From: Tragulus kanchil
Taxonomy: Eukaryota > Chordata > Mammalia > Artiodactyla > Tragulidae
Length of the DNA: 64,000 nucleotides
Assembly: GCA_022376925.1 (NCBI GenBank)
Contig: JAIOJX010000003.1
Location: 33,862,874 to 33,926,873 of the forward strand
Reading direction: 5' to 3'
Shown here: positions 12,339 to 23,906 of the stretch, piece after piece
How the letters are laid out: each line of letters opens with the position of its first letter
Numbering within the stretch: the stretch's first letter is position 1
Made by a program: the position numbers and the translations under genes
The notes under the pieces: model-generated
Database searches by the model: none
What the model was told of the DNA's origin: nothing
What the model saw: the letters and a program-made list of their open reading frames with translations, nothing else

Positions 12339-12584
12339 AAGTTTTTATTTTTGTATCGGGTTATAGCTGATTAATAATTGCTGTGATAGTTTCAGGTGAA
12401 CAATGAAAGGACTCAGCCATACATAGACATATATCCATTCTTCTCTACACTCCTCTCCCATCCAGGCTGCCACATAACGCTGAGCAGAGTTCTCTGTGCT
12501 CTACAGTAGGTCCTTGCTGGTTATTCATTTTAAATACAGTGGTGTGTGCATGTCCATTCCAAATTTCCTATTCAAGTGCATTAT
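12339..12584 (-). mobile_element. L1 3' UTR fragment (second tandem copy)
   Basis: Repeat of 11164-11409. Confidence 0.85.
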
Positions 12585-12844
12585 GGCTTTATCACAAAAC
12601 CTACGTGTTGGTTAGTATATTAATATTTTATTGATTGAAAATACCATACACATATTTTGAAGGTAGAAGGAATATAAAATAATTACATAGCTAAAGTTTT
12701 ACATGACAGGTCTGAGTAACTGTAAACATTTTGTTGTCATAATAGCAGAAACTATGACGATGATGTACTATGTAAAATTACTAGCTACTTCTCTTCTCTT
12801 TTTATGATTCCTATGTTCCAGACCACTGATTAGTGTCTCAGTGG

Positions 12845-13716
12845 TGACCGTCTTTTTTTAAAAAAAACTTCTTTTTTTATTATTTTTTTATTTTTATTAA
12901 CTTTTATTTTACTTTTAACTTTTACAGAGTTTTGTTGTTTACAGATATGTATGTTCCCAGATTAGTCATATGTATATCCCCCACTTCCCACCCCTCCCGA
13001 CCATCACACAGCACTCCTGAAGGATCTCCTTTTCTCACAGAGCAATGACTATAGCTATTTTCTTCACTTATGATAGTACAGGCCTTCATGCTACTTCCTT
13101 TACACCTCCCACCCTCTGTTCCTTCCCCACAATGTCCATATGTCCATTGTCCATGTCTGTCTTTCCGTCACTTCACTGCGTGTGTCATCATCATCATCCT
13201 ACTAGATTCCATATATATGTGTTAATATACTGTAGTTGTCCTTCTCTTTCTGACTGATTCCACTTTTTATAATATGTTCTAGATCCAGCTACCTCATTAG
13301 GGCTGATTCTTCTGCATTTCTCTTTACAGCTGTGTAGTATTCCATTGTGTATATGTACCAGAGCTTTTGTATCCATTTGTTCATCAATGGGCATCTAGGT
13401 TGCTTCCATGTTCTAGCTATTGTATAGAGAGCTGCAATGAACATTAGGGTACAGGTGCTTCTTTCAGATTTTATTTCATCGGGGTATAAGCCTAAGAGTG
13501 GGATTGCTGGGTCATATGGTGCTTCTATTTTTAGTTTTTTAAGGAATCTCCAGACTGTCTTCCATAGAGGCTGTATCAATTTACATTCCCACCAGCAATG
13601 CAGGAGTGTTTCCTTTTCTCTGCACCCTCTCCAGCATTTATTGTCTGTTGATTTGTGGATGATGGCCATTTTGACGGGTGTAAGGTGATATCTCATTGTA
13701 GTGATGACCATATTAT
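12845..13716 (-). mobile_element. L1 ORF2 C terminus and 3' UTR
   Basis: Antisense L1. The minus strand reads an uninterrupted 140 codons (13711 down to 13289), with [16 protein letters not shown] and WYIYTMEYYTAVKRN, typical of the L1 ORF2 C-terminal Cys-rich region. Then comes a 3' UTR ending near 12850 in an A-rich tail. The open frame suggests a fairly young, 5'-truncated copy. A broken piece recurs at 14695-14840 through duplication 5. Confidence 0.92.
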
Positions 13717-15836
13717 CCTTCAGTTTATCTACTAAATGTTTTCTGTTTTATCTAAATCTCTTTAAGGATGCTTTTAAAAATGCAGTTCAGGTTTTCATCT
13801 CTCTCTTTTATCAGCTCTATTTTCCAATTGTTTGTTCTGTTGATATTCCTCTTTAAAGTTACTCATGCTTCTTACACAAGATGTTCTTCTCCGTTGGTTC
13901 ACGTGTTTAATTCCAATTGTTGAAATACTGGGAATTCCCTGTATGGTGAAAGATGAAGGTGTTTCTAGTCAGTGGTGTGCTGGAGTCAGCAGTTAACAGC
14001 CTATGAAACCTGACTGTTAAATTTTTTAAGAAGCTTGTAAGCTAGTTGCTAAACACGGGTTTTATTAAAAACAGAATTGTCTAAACTTCAAACTACATTA
14101 ATTCCATTAAAAAGGCAAAAAAGTACTCAAAAAAGTACTCGAAACTCATATACTCCTATTTTACTACTCTATGAGTATGCTGCTCAGGTTATTCACATCT
14201 ACTATATCTGAATGGTGAGAACGTTGTCTAATGGTGTGTTACTGCATATTTCTTTCCAGCTCTGCGTTCATGGATACCATGTCATTGACTTGTAATGGGC
14301 TACGGTGGGAGCATATGGAAATAGTCGATGCTCAGAGACTGGACCTGATGTCTTGTTTCGTGGATTGTCTAGATGTAAGAAAGTGATGTAGAAAATGTTA
14401 CGGATGTAAATCCTTGGCAAAAATCAACTAATACAACTAGAACCAATTTTGGTGTGTGGAATTTGTGATAAAGAGTCTTGTATATTTTATTATTTGTAAA
14501 TTCTGTGCTATGCATCTTTTGCATCACTATAATTTAGGTTCATACAGATGTATCCATATACGTGTCTATGATACATACATATCTATGTATCATACATACA
14601 TACCTATTTTGTTTTCTAGAAAGACAGCCGCAAACATCAATCAATCCATCACCCAAGTCTCTAACCCCAAAGGTGAGGCAATAGCCAACTCTCTGCTGTA
14701 TCAATTTACATTCCCACCAGCAATGCAGGAGTGTTTCCTTTTCTCTGCACCCTCTCCAGCATTTATTGTCTGTTGATTTGTGGATGATGGCCATTTTGAC
14801 GGGTGTAAGGTGATATCTCATTGTAGTGATGACCATATTATCCTTCAGTTTATCTACTAAATGTTTTCTGTTTTATCTAAATCTCTTTAAGGATGCTTTT
14901 AAAAATGCAGTTCAGGTTTTCATCTCTCTCTTTTATCAGCTCTATTTTCCAATTGTTTGTTCTGTTGATATTCCTCTTTAAAGTTACTCATGCTTCTTAC
15001 ACAAGATGTTCTTCTCCGTTGGTTCACGTGTTTAATTCCAATTGTTGAAATACTGGGAATTCCCTGTATGGTGAAAGATGAAGGTGTTTCTAGTCAGTGG
15101 TGTGCTGGAGTCAGCAGTTAACAGCCTATGAAACCTGACTGTTAAATTTTTTAAGAAGCTTGTAAGCTAGTTGCTAAACACGGGTTTTATTAAAAACAGA
15201 ATTGTCTAAACTTCAAACTACATTAATTCCATTAAAAAGGCAAAAAAGTACTCAAAAAAGTACTCGAAACTCATATACTCCTATTTTACTACTCTATGAG
15301 TATGCTGCTCAGGTTATTCACATCTACTATATCTGAATGGTGAGAACGTTGTCTAATGGTGTGTTACTGCATATTTCTTTCCAGCTCTGCGTTCATGGAT
15401 ACCATGTCATTGACTTGTAATGGGCTACGGTGGGAGCATATGGAAATAGTCGATGCTCAGAGACTGGACCTGATGTCTTGTTTCGTGGATTGTCTAGATG
15501 TAAGAAAGTGATGTAGAAAATGTTACGGATGTAAATCCTTGGCAAAAATCAACTAATACAACTAGAACCAATTTTGGTGTGTGGAATTTGTGATAAAGAG
15601 TCTTGTATATTTTATTATTTGTAAATTCTGTGCTATGCATCTTTTGCATCACTATAATTTAGGTTCATACAGATGTATCCATATACGTGTCTATGATACA
15701 TACATATCTATGTATCATACATACATACCTATTTTGTTTTCTAGAAAGGCAGCCGCTTAAACATCAATCAATCCATCACCCAAGTCTCTAACCCCAAAGG
15801 TGAGTCAAGACTGGCAAATAGCCAACTCTCTGCTGA
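13570..15836 (+). repeat. tandem duplication 5 (unit about 1.13 kb)
   Basis: Copy A 13570-14698, copy B 14695-15836, offset 1125 at the left edge. Near the right end A reads GGTGAGGCAATAGCC and B reads GGTGAGTCAAGACTGGCAAATAGCC, so A lacks about ten bases. The left edge lies inside an L1 ORF2 fragment that is truncated in copy B. Confidence 0.96.
13717..14694. other. unassigned non-coding with ATAC-rich patch
   Basis: Single-copy-like DNA. A degenerate (ATAC)n patch lies at about 14570-14610 and recurs at 15700 and 16865 through duplications 5 and 6. Confidence 0.5.
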
Positions 15837-15944
15837 GGCTCTTGGAGGAGGCACTGATGGAGCCTTCCCCTAGTCTCAAGGGTAGTGTCAGGGCTTAAAA
15901 GCACATTCACAGATACTTTTATACCTCTCATTTCTAAAGGTGAA

Positions 15945-16335
15945 TACTAATTCCCTCCCCCCTCGAGTGTGGGCTGTACTTGACTCTGATGAGCAAAATG
16001 TGGTGAAAGTGAAGCTATTAGACTTAAAAGACCAACTCTTAAAAGATACAGTGGCTTCCTACTTGCTCTCTCCCTTGGATGGCTTGCTTTGGGGTATGTC
16101 AGCTGCAATGTCATGAGGGCACGCACATCCACATGAAGAGGCCCACGCTGTGTGGAGCTGAAGACTCCTGCCAACAGCTATTTTGGAAGAAGATCCTCTA
16201 GCCCCAGGCATGGCTTCAAAGACTGTGGCCTCAGCACACATCATTGCTGCAATTTAACGAGAGACCTTCATCCAGAAAGCCTCAGCTAAACGACTCACAT
16301 AGATCATTATTGTTTCTTCAATTCCTGGTAAGTCG
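15945..16335 (+). mobile_element. MLT1-type LTR (ERVL-MaLR)
   Basis: Ordered match to MLT1: CTCGAGTGTGGGCTGTACTT, AGATACAGTGGCTTCCTACT, GGGTATGTCAGCTGC, AGAGGCCCACGCTGTG, CTCCTGCCAACAGC, GAAGATCCTCTAGCCCCAGG. A solitary, decayed LTR with no internal genes visible. Confidence 0.8.
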
Positions 16336-16753
16336 TTCACAATGATAATCTCCACCGGTTTTGTTTGGGCTGTATATGGGTGCTTGTATGTTTTACTTGT
16401 GATTTGACTTTGTCTTTTGGATATACAGTTCCCAAATTAAATTAGTATCACAGGCAAGTAAGGTCATTATTGAAGTAAAAGAATCAGAATTTGATTCCTG
16501 TTGAAGTGTTACGTGTGGTAAGAAGCCCTTCTCTCTAGTTTACCTTGGTAGTAAATCCCTCTTCTTTGGTCAAGGGAGAGGCATAGCTTTAAGCTAAATC
16601 AGTTAGCCTCTCTATCCTGATCATGGGTATTTTGAACAGAGATGCCCAGGGTAGGTGGTTGCTATTGTGTCATTGAAATGCAGGAACATTCTATAGAAAA
16701 AGTTCATGAAGGAACATTTATTGACAGCTCCGATTCCTCAAGGTGCACTAGTC
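16336..16753. other. unassigned non-coding
   Basis: No repeat family or gene recognised. Repeated at 17496-17917. Confidence 0.5.
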
Positions 16754-17109
16754 TTGTGATAAAGAGTCTTGTATATTTTATTATTTGTAAATTCTGTGCT
16801 ATGCATCTTTTGCATCACTATAATTTAGGTTCATACAGATGTATCCATATACGTGTCTATGATACATACATATCTATGTATCATACATACATACCTATTT
16901 TGTTTTCTAGAAAGGCAGCCGCTAAACATCAATCAATCCATCACCCAAGTCTCTAACCCCAAAGGTGAGTCAAGACTGGCAAATAGCCAACTCTCTGCTG
17001 AGGCTCTTGGAGGAGGCACTGATGGAGCCTTCCCCTAGTCTCAAGGGTAGTGTCAGGGCTTAAAAGCACATTCACAGATACTTTTATACCTCTCATTTCT
17101 AAAGGTGAA

Positions 17110-17495
17110 TACTAATTCCCTCCCCCCTCGAGTGTGGGCTGTACTTGACTCTGATGAGCAAAATGTGGTGAAAGTGAAGCTATTAGACTTAAAAGACCAA
17201 CTCTTAAAAGATACAGTGGCTTCCTACTTGCTCTCTCCCTTGGATGGCTTGCTTTGGGGTATGTCAGCTGCAATGTCATGAGGGCACGCACATCCACATG
17301 AAGAGGCCCACGCTGTGTGGAGCTGAAGACTCCTGCCAACAGCTATTTTGGAAGAAGATCCTCTAGCCCCAGGCATGGCTTCAAAGACTGTGGCCTCAGC
17401 ACACATCATTGCTGCAATTTAACGAAAACCTTCATCCAGAAAGCCTCAGCTAAACGACTCACATAGATCATTATTGTTTCTTCAATTCCTGGTAA
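17110..17495 (+). mobile_element. MLT1-type LTR (second tandem copy)
   Basis: Repeat of 15945-16335 by duplication 6. Confidence 0.8.
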
Positions 17496-18094
17496 GTCGT
17501 TCACAATGATAATCTCCACCGGTTTTGTTTGGGCTGTATATGGGTGCTTGTATGTTTTACTTGTGATTTGACTTTGTCTTTTGGATATACAGTTCCCAAA
17601 TTAAATTAGTATCACAGGCAAGTAAGGTCATTATTGAAGTAAAAGAATCAGAATTTGATTCCTGTTGAAGTGTTACGTGTGGTAAGAAGCCCTTCTCTCT
17701 AGTTTACCTTGGTAGTAAATCCCTCTTCTTTGGTCAAGGGAGAGGCATAGCTTTAAGCTAAATCAGTTAGCCTCTCTATCCTGATCATGGGTATTTTGAA
17801 CAGAGATGCCCAGGGTAGGTGGTTGCTATTGTGTCATTGAAATGCAGGAACATTCTATAGAAAAAGTTCATGAAGGAACATTTATTGACAGCTCCGATTC
17901 CTCAAGGTGCACTAGTCGTGTTGACTAGGAGGCCTGCTGTTCAGCATTCTTCAATGAGCTTAATTTCATTCAAAAAGTGAACCTCCTTTTATAAGTGAGT
18001 CAACTGGGAATATTGGTTGAATGAATGACTGAACGACAGTTAGAGCTGTGTCATAAGAAAAATATATGTTGATAGGGACTACAAGCCTCAATGT

Positions 18095-18250
18095 ATGTTT
18101 GGTTGTATCAGATAGTGTTCACTCTATAACTAACCACTTCAAATTAGTGGCTTAAAACCATTATTTCTCATCATTCCGTGTGTTGCTGGGACGTTACAGT
18201 TGGGCTGGCTGAGCAGAAGCCGGTGGTTTAGTTTGACCTTTCTCACACAC
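18095..18250 (-). mobile_element. MaLR LTR fragment (MLT1-like)
   Basis: TTAGTGGCTTAAAACCATTA, TCATTCCGTGTG and GGGCTGGCTGAGCAG resemble the antisense 3' part of MLT1. A Bov-tA follows directly. Confidence 0.55.
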
Positions 18251-18255
18251 CAAGG

Positions 18256-18471
18256 AGCTCCCACAGGGCACTAGTGGTAAAGAACCAGTCTACCAAAGCA
18301 GGAGACATAAGAGACACAGGTTCAATCCCTGGATGGGGAAGATTCCCTGGAGAAAGAAATGGCAACCCATTCCAGTATTCTTACCTGGAGGATCCCCATG
18401 AACAGAGGAGCCTTGCAAGCTAGAGTCCATGGGGTCACAGAGTCAGATAGGACTGAAGCGACTGAGCACGC
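18256..18471 (+). mobile_element. Bov-tA SINE
   Basis: Near full length, with GGTTCAATCCCTGGATGGGG, GGCAACCCATTCCAGTATTC and CATGGGGTCACAGAGTCAGA, ending CTGAAGCGACTGAGCACGC. The last few bases start tandem duplication 7. Confidence 0.92.
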
Positions 18472-18550
18472 AGGGACAACCACAGGGCCAAAGGAGGCAG
18501 TCAATCTTTGGCTAAGTTAACCAGTTAATAATCCACCAGCATACTCTGTA

Positions 18551-18572
18551 AAAAAAAAAAAAAAAAAAAAAA
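18551..18572. repeat. A homopolymer
   Basis: About 22 consecutive A, repeated near 19654 by duplication 7. No SINE or LINE that I recognise is attached to it. Confidence 0.9.
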
Positions 18573-19139
18573 GGTAATTATTTAGTTCATCTCCTGAATG
18601 CACAATCAGAGCTCACTAGTTGCTGCCACCTTTTCTCTGACTCTGTGAGGAAATGGACTGCCATGCTCCAAATTAACAAAGGTCATCACGTGTCCAGAGT
18701 CAACAAAGATTTTTCTGTACCCACAGCTCCTAATGAGGCTACCAGTCATCCATTAAGTAAGAAACCTACTAAGTTGGTAACAGAAAGGTCAACACAGACA
18801 CATCTGATGATTGTCTAATGAGCCCAGGTCCCAGCAAACCCAAGAGGGACTCCGTTGCCCAAGAGAGATCTGAATTTTATGCCTGAGTTTTCTGGACTGT
18901 TTCTTGCTGTCCAAGGAGTAACGCTGGGTAACTATCTTACTGGATGCTGCTTAACCAATACCAATAAACCCTAATGATGTATGCAAATAGGAATGGGTCT
19001 GATAGAGAAGGGATGTGGGTGAAAATCAAAGCTCCCCTGACTTGGTCTCACCACTGCCCTTCCGTCTCCTGACTCCTAGCACTCTATGGCATCTGACTGC
19101 CTGCTGTGTCTGGAACATTCTGCACCCTCACAAGCCAAA
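18573..19139. other. unassigned non-coding
   Basis: Balanced base composition; no repeat or gene recognised between the A-run and the MIR. Repeated by duplication 7. Confidence 0.45.
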
Positions 19140-19345
19140 AGGACACAGACTTCTTGAGGCTATGTATGGAAGAACAGGCTCTGGAATCAGACAGAGACTG
19201 GGATGAAATCTTGACTCTGCCACCTCTCATTGTGTGACCTGCCCAAATCCCTAGAATCTTCTGAGTCTCAGTTCTCTCATCTATACCGCTGGGACATGAA
19301 CCATACCTACCTTTTGAGATTGATGTAAAGAGTAAACACATGTCA
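19140..19345 (+). mobile_element. MIR SINE
   Basis: GGCTCTGGAATCAGACAGAG, TTGACTCTGCCACCTCTCAT, GTGTGACCTGCCCAAATC, TCTCAGTTCTCTCATCTATA: a well preserved MIR. Repeated at 20243-20448. Confidence 0.88.
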
Positions 19346-20242
19346 GCTCCCAGAACTGCATAAACAAAAGCTACTCTTCAAGAGTCTGGGTTGATTGAAA
19401 GTGGTGATATATCATGTACAGACTGCAGTGTTTGAAATGGATAACCAACAAAAATCTACTGCAGAGCATGTGGAACTCTGTTCAATGTTATGTACTAGCT
19501 TGGATGAAAGGGGGTTTTGGGGGAAAATAGATACATGTATATATATGGCTAAGCCTCATCAAGACTGGGCACGCAGGGACAACCACAGGGCCAAAGGAGG
19601 CAGTCAATCTTTGGCTAAGTTAACCAGTTAATAATCCACCAGCATACTCTGTAAAAAAAAAAAAAAAAAAAAAAAGGTAATTATTTAGTTCATCTCCTGA
19701 ATGCACAATCAGAGCTCACTAGTTGCTGCCACCTTTTCTCTGACTCTGTGAGGAAATGGACTGCCATGCTCCAAATTAACAAAGGTCATCACGTGTCCAG
19801 AGTCAACAAAGATTTTTCTGTACCCACAGCTCCTAATGAGGCTACCAGTCATCCATTAAGTAAGAAACCTACTAAGTTGGTAACAGAAAGGTCAACACAG
19901 ACACATCTGATGATTGTCTAATGAGCCCAGGTCCCAGCAAACCCAAGAGGGACTCCGTTGCCCAAGAGAGATCTGAATTTTATGCCTGAGTTTTCTGGAC
20001 TGTTTCTTGCTGTCCAAGGAGTAACGCTGGGTAACTATCTTACTGGATGCTGCTTAACCAATACCAATAAACCCTAATGATGTATGCAAATAGGAATGGG
20101 TCTGATAGAGAAGGGATGTGGGTGAAAATCAAAGCTCCCCTGACTTGGTCTCACCACTGCCCTTCCGTCTCCTGACTCCTAGCACTCTATGGCATCTGAC
20201 TGCCTGCTGTGTCTGGAACATTCTGCACCCTCACAAGCCAAA

Positions 20243-20448
20243 AGGACACAGACTTCTTGAGGCTATGTATGGAAGAACAGGCTCTGGAATCAGACAGAGA
20301 CTGGGATGAAATCTTGACTCTGCCACCTCTCATTGTGTGACCTGCCCAAATCCCTAGAATCTTCTGAGTCTCAGTTCTCTCATCTATACCGCTGGGACAT
20401 GAACCATACCTACCTTTTGAGATTGATGTAAAGAGTAAACACATGTCA
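20243..20448 (+). mobile_element. MIR SINE (second tandem copy)
   Basis: Repeat of 19140-19345 by duplication 7. Confidence 0.88.
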
Positions 20449-20989
20449 GCTCCCAGAACTGCATAAACAAAAGCTACTCTTCAAGAGTCTGGGTTGATTG
20501 AAAGTGGTGATATATCATGTACAGACTGCAGTGTTTGAAATGGATAACCAACAAAAATCTACTGCAGAGCATGTGGAACTCTGTTCAATGTTATGTACTA
20601 GCTTGGATGAAAGGGGGTTTTGGGGGAAAATAGATACATGTATATATATGGCTAAGCCTCATCACTGTTCACTTGAAACTCTCACAAAGTTGCTAACTGG
20701 CTTTATCCCAATACAAACTGTTTTCTGGTGTTAAAAAAACAAAAATTCAAAAAAAAAAAAAGAAAGTGGTGACATAAGACTATCTCTAGCAGCACTTTTC
20801 CCCATAAGGTCTCTCTGCTTAACCCACTTCTGGACATTCTCTTTGGGATTGTCTCCAGCAGGAGCACCTTTGGTGATGGCATCTCTTTCCTTGGTGGATG
20901 CATTATGATGGAACAGTTATTCAGAGCCAACAGCGGTGTTGAGAAGAGGTGCATTCTTTCTGTTAAGTGTGAGAGGCGACTGTGATGTC

Positions 20990-21209
20990 CCGGTCTGGTC
21001 TCAATACACAAGTCTATATGCTTTCAGAGCTCCTTAAACCTCACCATTTCCCAAGTGAGCAGAGCCTCTCCTGCTCCCAGGACTTTGTACAGGTGCCTCC
21101 TCCAAACAGAATGGCACAGCCTCGTCTGACTCACGAAGAAATAGGATCCTACTTATCTGCCACACAGCCCACATTCAATCCTCCTGTAAAACTTCTCCTC
21201 TGCCAGTGA
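20990..21209 (+). mobile_element. probable L2 fragment
   Basis: GACTTTGTACAGGTGCCTCC, GAATGGCACAGCCTC and CAATCCTCCTGTAAAACTTC resemble the sense L2 segment that precedes the 3' end. Confidence 0.5.
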
Positions 21210-21610
21210 ATGTACAATGGCACAGCGGTTAAGAACAAAGATGCAAGAGCCCAATGAAAGGACTCAAGAGAAGCAGAAAAGTGATGCTGCCCATGAACCA
21301 TGTGTTTTGTGATCCTAGATGAATTCCTTTACATCCCCAGGTCTTGGGTTCCTCTACAGGTAAGATAAAGAGCAGTGGTTATGCCAAAATTCTATGTTGC
21401 ATATGAGGTGAAGCACCTAGGATAGTACCCACCAAACGTTTGTTTAATAAAGTCCTTGATCTGTCATTTCTTAGCTAGGTGACCTTCAGTGAGTTAAATA
21501 ATCTTTTTGTACCTCAATTTCTTGACTTTAAAATGAAAGTAATAAAAACAGCAACCATTTAATAGTTTTTGAGGACTGGAAATAATGTATGTAACTCACC
21601 TAGTACATAA
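21210..21610 (+). mobile_element. two adjacent MIR SINEs
   Basis: First: GGCACAGCGGTTAAGAACAA to CACCTAGGATAGTACCC (21210-21435). Second: CATTTCTTAGCTAGGTGACC, ACCTCAATTTCTTGAC to CACCTAGTACATAAC (about 21450-21610). Confidence 0.75.
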
Positions 21611-21689
21611 CTGTTTATATAGTTTTTCATATGGCAGGATCTCAACAAAATGGTAATTTTAAAAAGTTGGTTTTCTTTTCTTTTTTTTT

Positions 21690-22021
21690 TTAAAGATTTA
21701 TTTATTTATTTATTTATTTATTTATTTTGGTGGGGTTGGGGTGGGGAGGGAGGGGAGCAGGCAGGCCACTTCTATTGCTCTTTCATTTGTCTATTTTCAT
21801 CCATCTTTGTTCTTTGGCCCGTGTGGGCCTCCCATCGCGGTGGCCTCTGTTGTCACAGAGCACCGGCTCTGGGCGCATGCGCTCCAGAGCTCCGGCTCGG
21901 TAATTAGACACGTCAGTCCAGCCACTCCGCGGCCCGTGGGATCTTCCCAGGCCAGGGATCGAACTGGCGCCCCTTGCACTGCAAGGCGGTGTCCTTACCC
22001 ACTGGACCACCAGGGAAGCCC
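21690..22021 (-). mobile_element. young CHR-type SINE, copy 4, full length
   Basis: Complete: (TTTA)n tail at 21695-21727, C-rich stretch (GGGGTGGGGAGGG on the + strand), body and tRNA-like head. Target duplication GGTTTTCTTTTC / GGTCTTCTTTTC. This and copies 5, 7, 10 and 11 define the full element of about 320-340 bp. Confidence 0.95.
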
Positions 22022-22271
22022 TGGTCTTCTTTTCTGAACTCTGTAAGACCTTACTCATATCTCTATTATGGCACACATCACACTAGAGCGTAATAGCCTA
22101 CACTGGGACCTTTCTGAGGACAGGGACTTCATCATCATTCTTCTGATGAAAGGAAAACCAGTTCAGCCAGCAACTCGGATGTGAGGAGGGAAACTGAAAA
22201 TTGAACAGAAACCACAACTTGTAAAGTTGTACCATGATTTCCAAGATAGAAAAACTGTACAAAACTATGAT

Positions 22272-22483
22272 GGGTGCATGGTAAGTGGCTTCAGTCGTGT
22301 CCAACTCTGCAGCCCTAAGGACTGTAACCCACTGGGCTTCACTGTCCATGGGATCCTCCAGGCAAGAATAATGGAGTAGGTTGCCATTCCCTTTTCCAGG
22401 GGATCTTTCCCAAACCAGGGATCAAACCCAGGTCTCCCTCATTGCAGGCAGATTCTCTATCATCTGAGCCAGCAAGGAAGCCC
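22272..22483 (-). mobile_element. Bov-tA SINE
   Basis: Minus-strand copy: CAGTCGTGTCCAACTCTGCA, CATGGGATCCTCCAGGCAAG, then CATCTGAGCCAGCAAGGAAG at the head end. Diverged from consensus by scattered changes. Confidence 0.92.
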
Positions 22484-22928
22484 ATAAAACCATGATATAC
22501 AATACAAACTAATTTTAGATTCTTAACAACACCTTACAGTATTCTAAATAAGGCAACAGACAAACATAATAGTAACTCCACACAAAGTCATGTTTGCCAG
22601 AGATAAAAACCACTGATTGTTCCTGCAGCTTCCTAGTTTACAAATTCTGATCAATCTCTGCGAAGGTCACCCAATGTCCAACTCCAGTCCTGCAAACTCT
22701 ACAGATAATCTTCCCTAACTTTCACCTGTTAAAATATTGAACTCTCCATTATGCCTGGCCCTCCTTGCTGCTGCACCACACTAAAGAACCTTTGTTTGAA
22801 AACAAACAGAAAGCACTACCTATTATATGTTGGATACTGAGAGTAAAACCATAAATGGAAAAAGCTTTTGCTTCAAGGAACCTAATCTTTAATGCGGTAG
22901 ATAAGAGAGAGATTAACAATACAGGGTG
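22484..22928. other. unassigned non-coding
   Basis: Between a Bov-tA and young SINE copy 5. No gene recognised; the 22680-22900 part may be a decayed L2 or MIR. Confidence 0.4.
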
Positions 22929-23263
22929 GGGCTTCCCCTGGTGGTCCAGTGGGTAAGAACACCGCCTTGCAGTGCAAGGGGCGCCAGTTCGATCCCTGGC
23001 CTGGGAAGATCCCACGTGCCGCGGAGCGGCTGGACCAATGTGTCCAATTACCGAGCCGGAGCTCTGGAGCACATGCGTCCAGAGCCGGCACTCTGCAACG
23101 ACAGACGCCACCGCGATGGGAGGCCCACAGGAGCCAAAGAACAAAGACGGACGAAAATAGACAAATGAAAGACCAATAGAAGTGGCCCGCCCACTCCCCT
23201 CCCTCCCCAACCCGACCCCCTGCCCAAAAAATAAATAAATAAATAAATCTTAAAAAAAAAACA
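22929..23263 (+). mobile_element. young CHR-type SINE, copy 5, full length
   Basis: Plus-strand copy with a pol III A-box-like TGGTCCAGTGG and B box AGTTCGATCCC (22986-22996), the unique body (GGACCAATGTGTCC), the C-rich segment CCACTCCCCTCCCTCC and an (AAAT)n tail ending in an A-run. Target duplication ACAATACAGGGT / ACAATTCAGGGT. Confidence 0.95.
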
Positions 23264-23279
23264 ATTCAGGGTGATATAA

Positions 23280-23470
23280 TTATAATCAAGATAAGCACTG
23301 TGAACACTTGACCTGGTTGGAGAAGTTTTCCTAGAGGAAGTGATTTTTAGGATAAATAGGTTAAACCCTGAAGGATGATTAGGAAAAGCATAGAGTTAGG
23401 CAGAGTAAATGTTCTACACAGCAGGGATTCCTTGAACAAAGAAGTGAATAAAGAAGAGCGTTCCTGAAAT
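23280..23470 (-). mobile_element. antisense L2 fragment
   Basis: GGAGAAGTTTTCCTAGAGGA followed by CCCTGAAGGATGATTAGG and CAGAGTAAATGTTC, an antisense L2 pattern. Confidence 0.6.
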
Positions 23471-23566
23471 AGAATAAAGGAGAGCTAGGAATAGATTAAC
23501 AATTTTATAAGTCCAATATATCAAAAATACTGCAGTGTTCGTCCATTTAAAATTCAGGACGTCCCT

Positions 23567-23903
23567 GGGCTTCCCAGATAGCTCAATGGTAAAGAATCTG
23601 CCTGCCAATGTAGGAGACACTGCTTCAATCCCTGATCTGGGAAGATTCCATATTCTGAGGAGCAACGAACCCCATGAACCACAACTACTGAGCCTGTGCT
23701 CTAGAGCCCGGGAGCCACAACCACTGAAGCCCATTCACCCTACAGCCCATACTTTGCAACAAGAAAAGTCATGGCAGCGAGAAGCCCGAGCCCCACACAT
23801 AGAGAGGAGGCCCTGGCTCGCCACACTAGAGAAAAGCCGAGCAGCAATGGAGACTTAGCTCAGCCATAAATAAATAATATTATAAATAAATAAATAAATA
23901 AAA
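23567..23903 (+). mobile_element. older CHR-2-type SINE
   Basis: Full-length CHR-2-like element: GGGCTTCCCAGATAGCTC head, body of CCACAACTACTGAGCC and CTCTAGAGCCCG units, two (AAAT)n tail blocks. Diverged from the young subfamily. Confidence 0.85.
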
Positions 23904-23906
23904 TCC

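Larger units (their letters stand above)
10233..12585 (+). repeat. tandem duplication 4 (unit 1175 bp)
   Basis: Copy A 10233-11410 and copy B 11408-12585 abut with a 3-bp shared junction (ATG) and no linker. I saw no difference between the copies. Each contains a minus-strand SINE and a minus-strand L1 3' end. Confidence 0.97.
15588..17917 (+). repeat. tandem duplication 6 (unit 1166 bp), overlaps duplication 5
   Basis: Copy A 15588-16753, copy B 16754-17917, directly abutting. Its left 250 bases are also present in copy A of duplication 5 (from 14463), so that segment occurs three times. Each copy holds an MLT1-type LTR. One difference: AACGAGAGACC at 16256 versus AACGAAAACC at 17421. Confidence 0.97.
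18466..20664 (+). repeat. tandem duplication 7 (unit 1103 bp)
   Basis: Copy A 18466-19561, copy B 19569-20664, offset 1103, linker 7 bp. The left edge starts in the last bases of a Bov-tA SINE present in full only before copy A. Includes an A-run (18551-18572 and 19654-19675) and a MIR. Confidence 0.97.

Noticed and set aside
13289..13711. 140-codon minus-strand frame as a host gene
   Set aside because: It matches the L1 ORF2 C-terminal region and is followed by an L1 3' UTR.
15945..16335. Possible endogenous retrovirus genes near the MLT1 LTR
   Set aside because: Only a solitary decayed LTR is visible; no gag, pol or env sequence flanks it.
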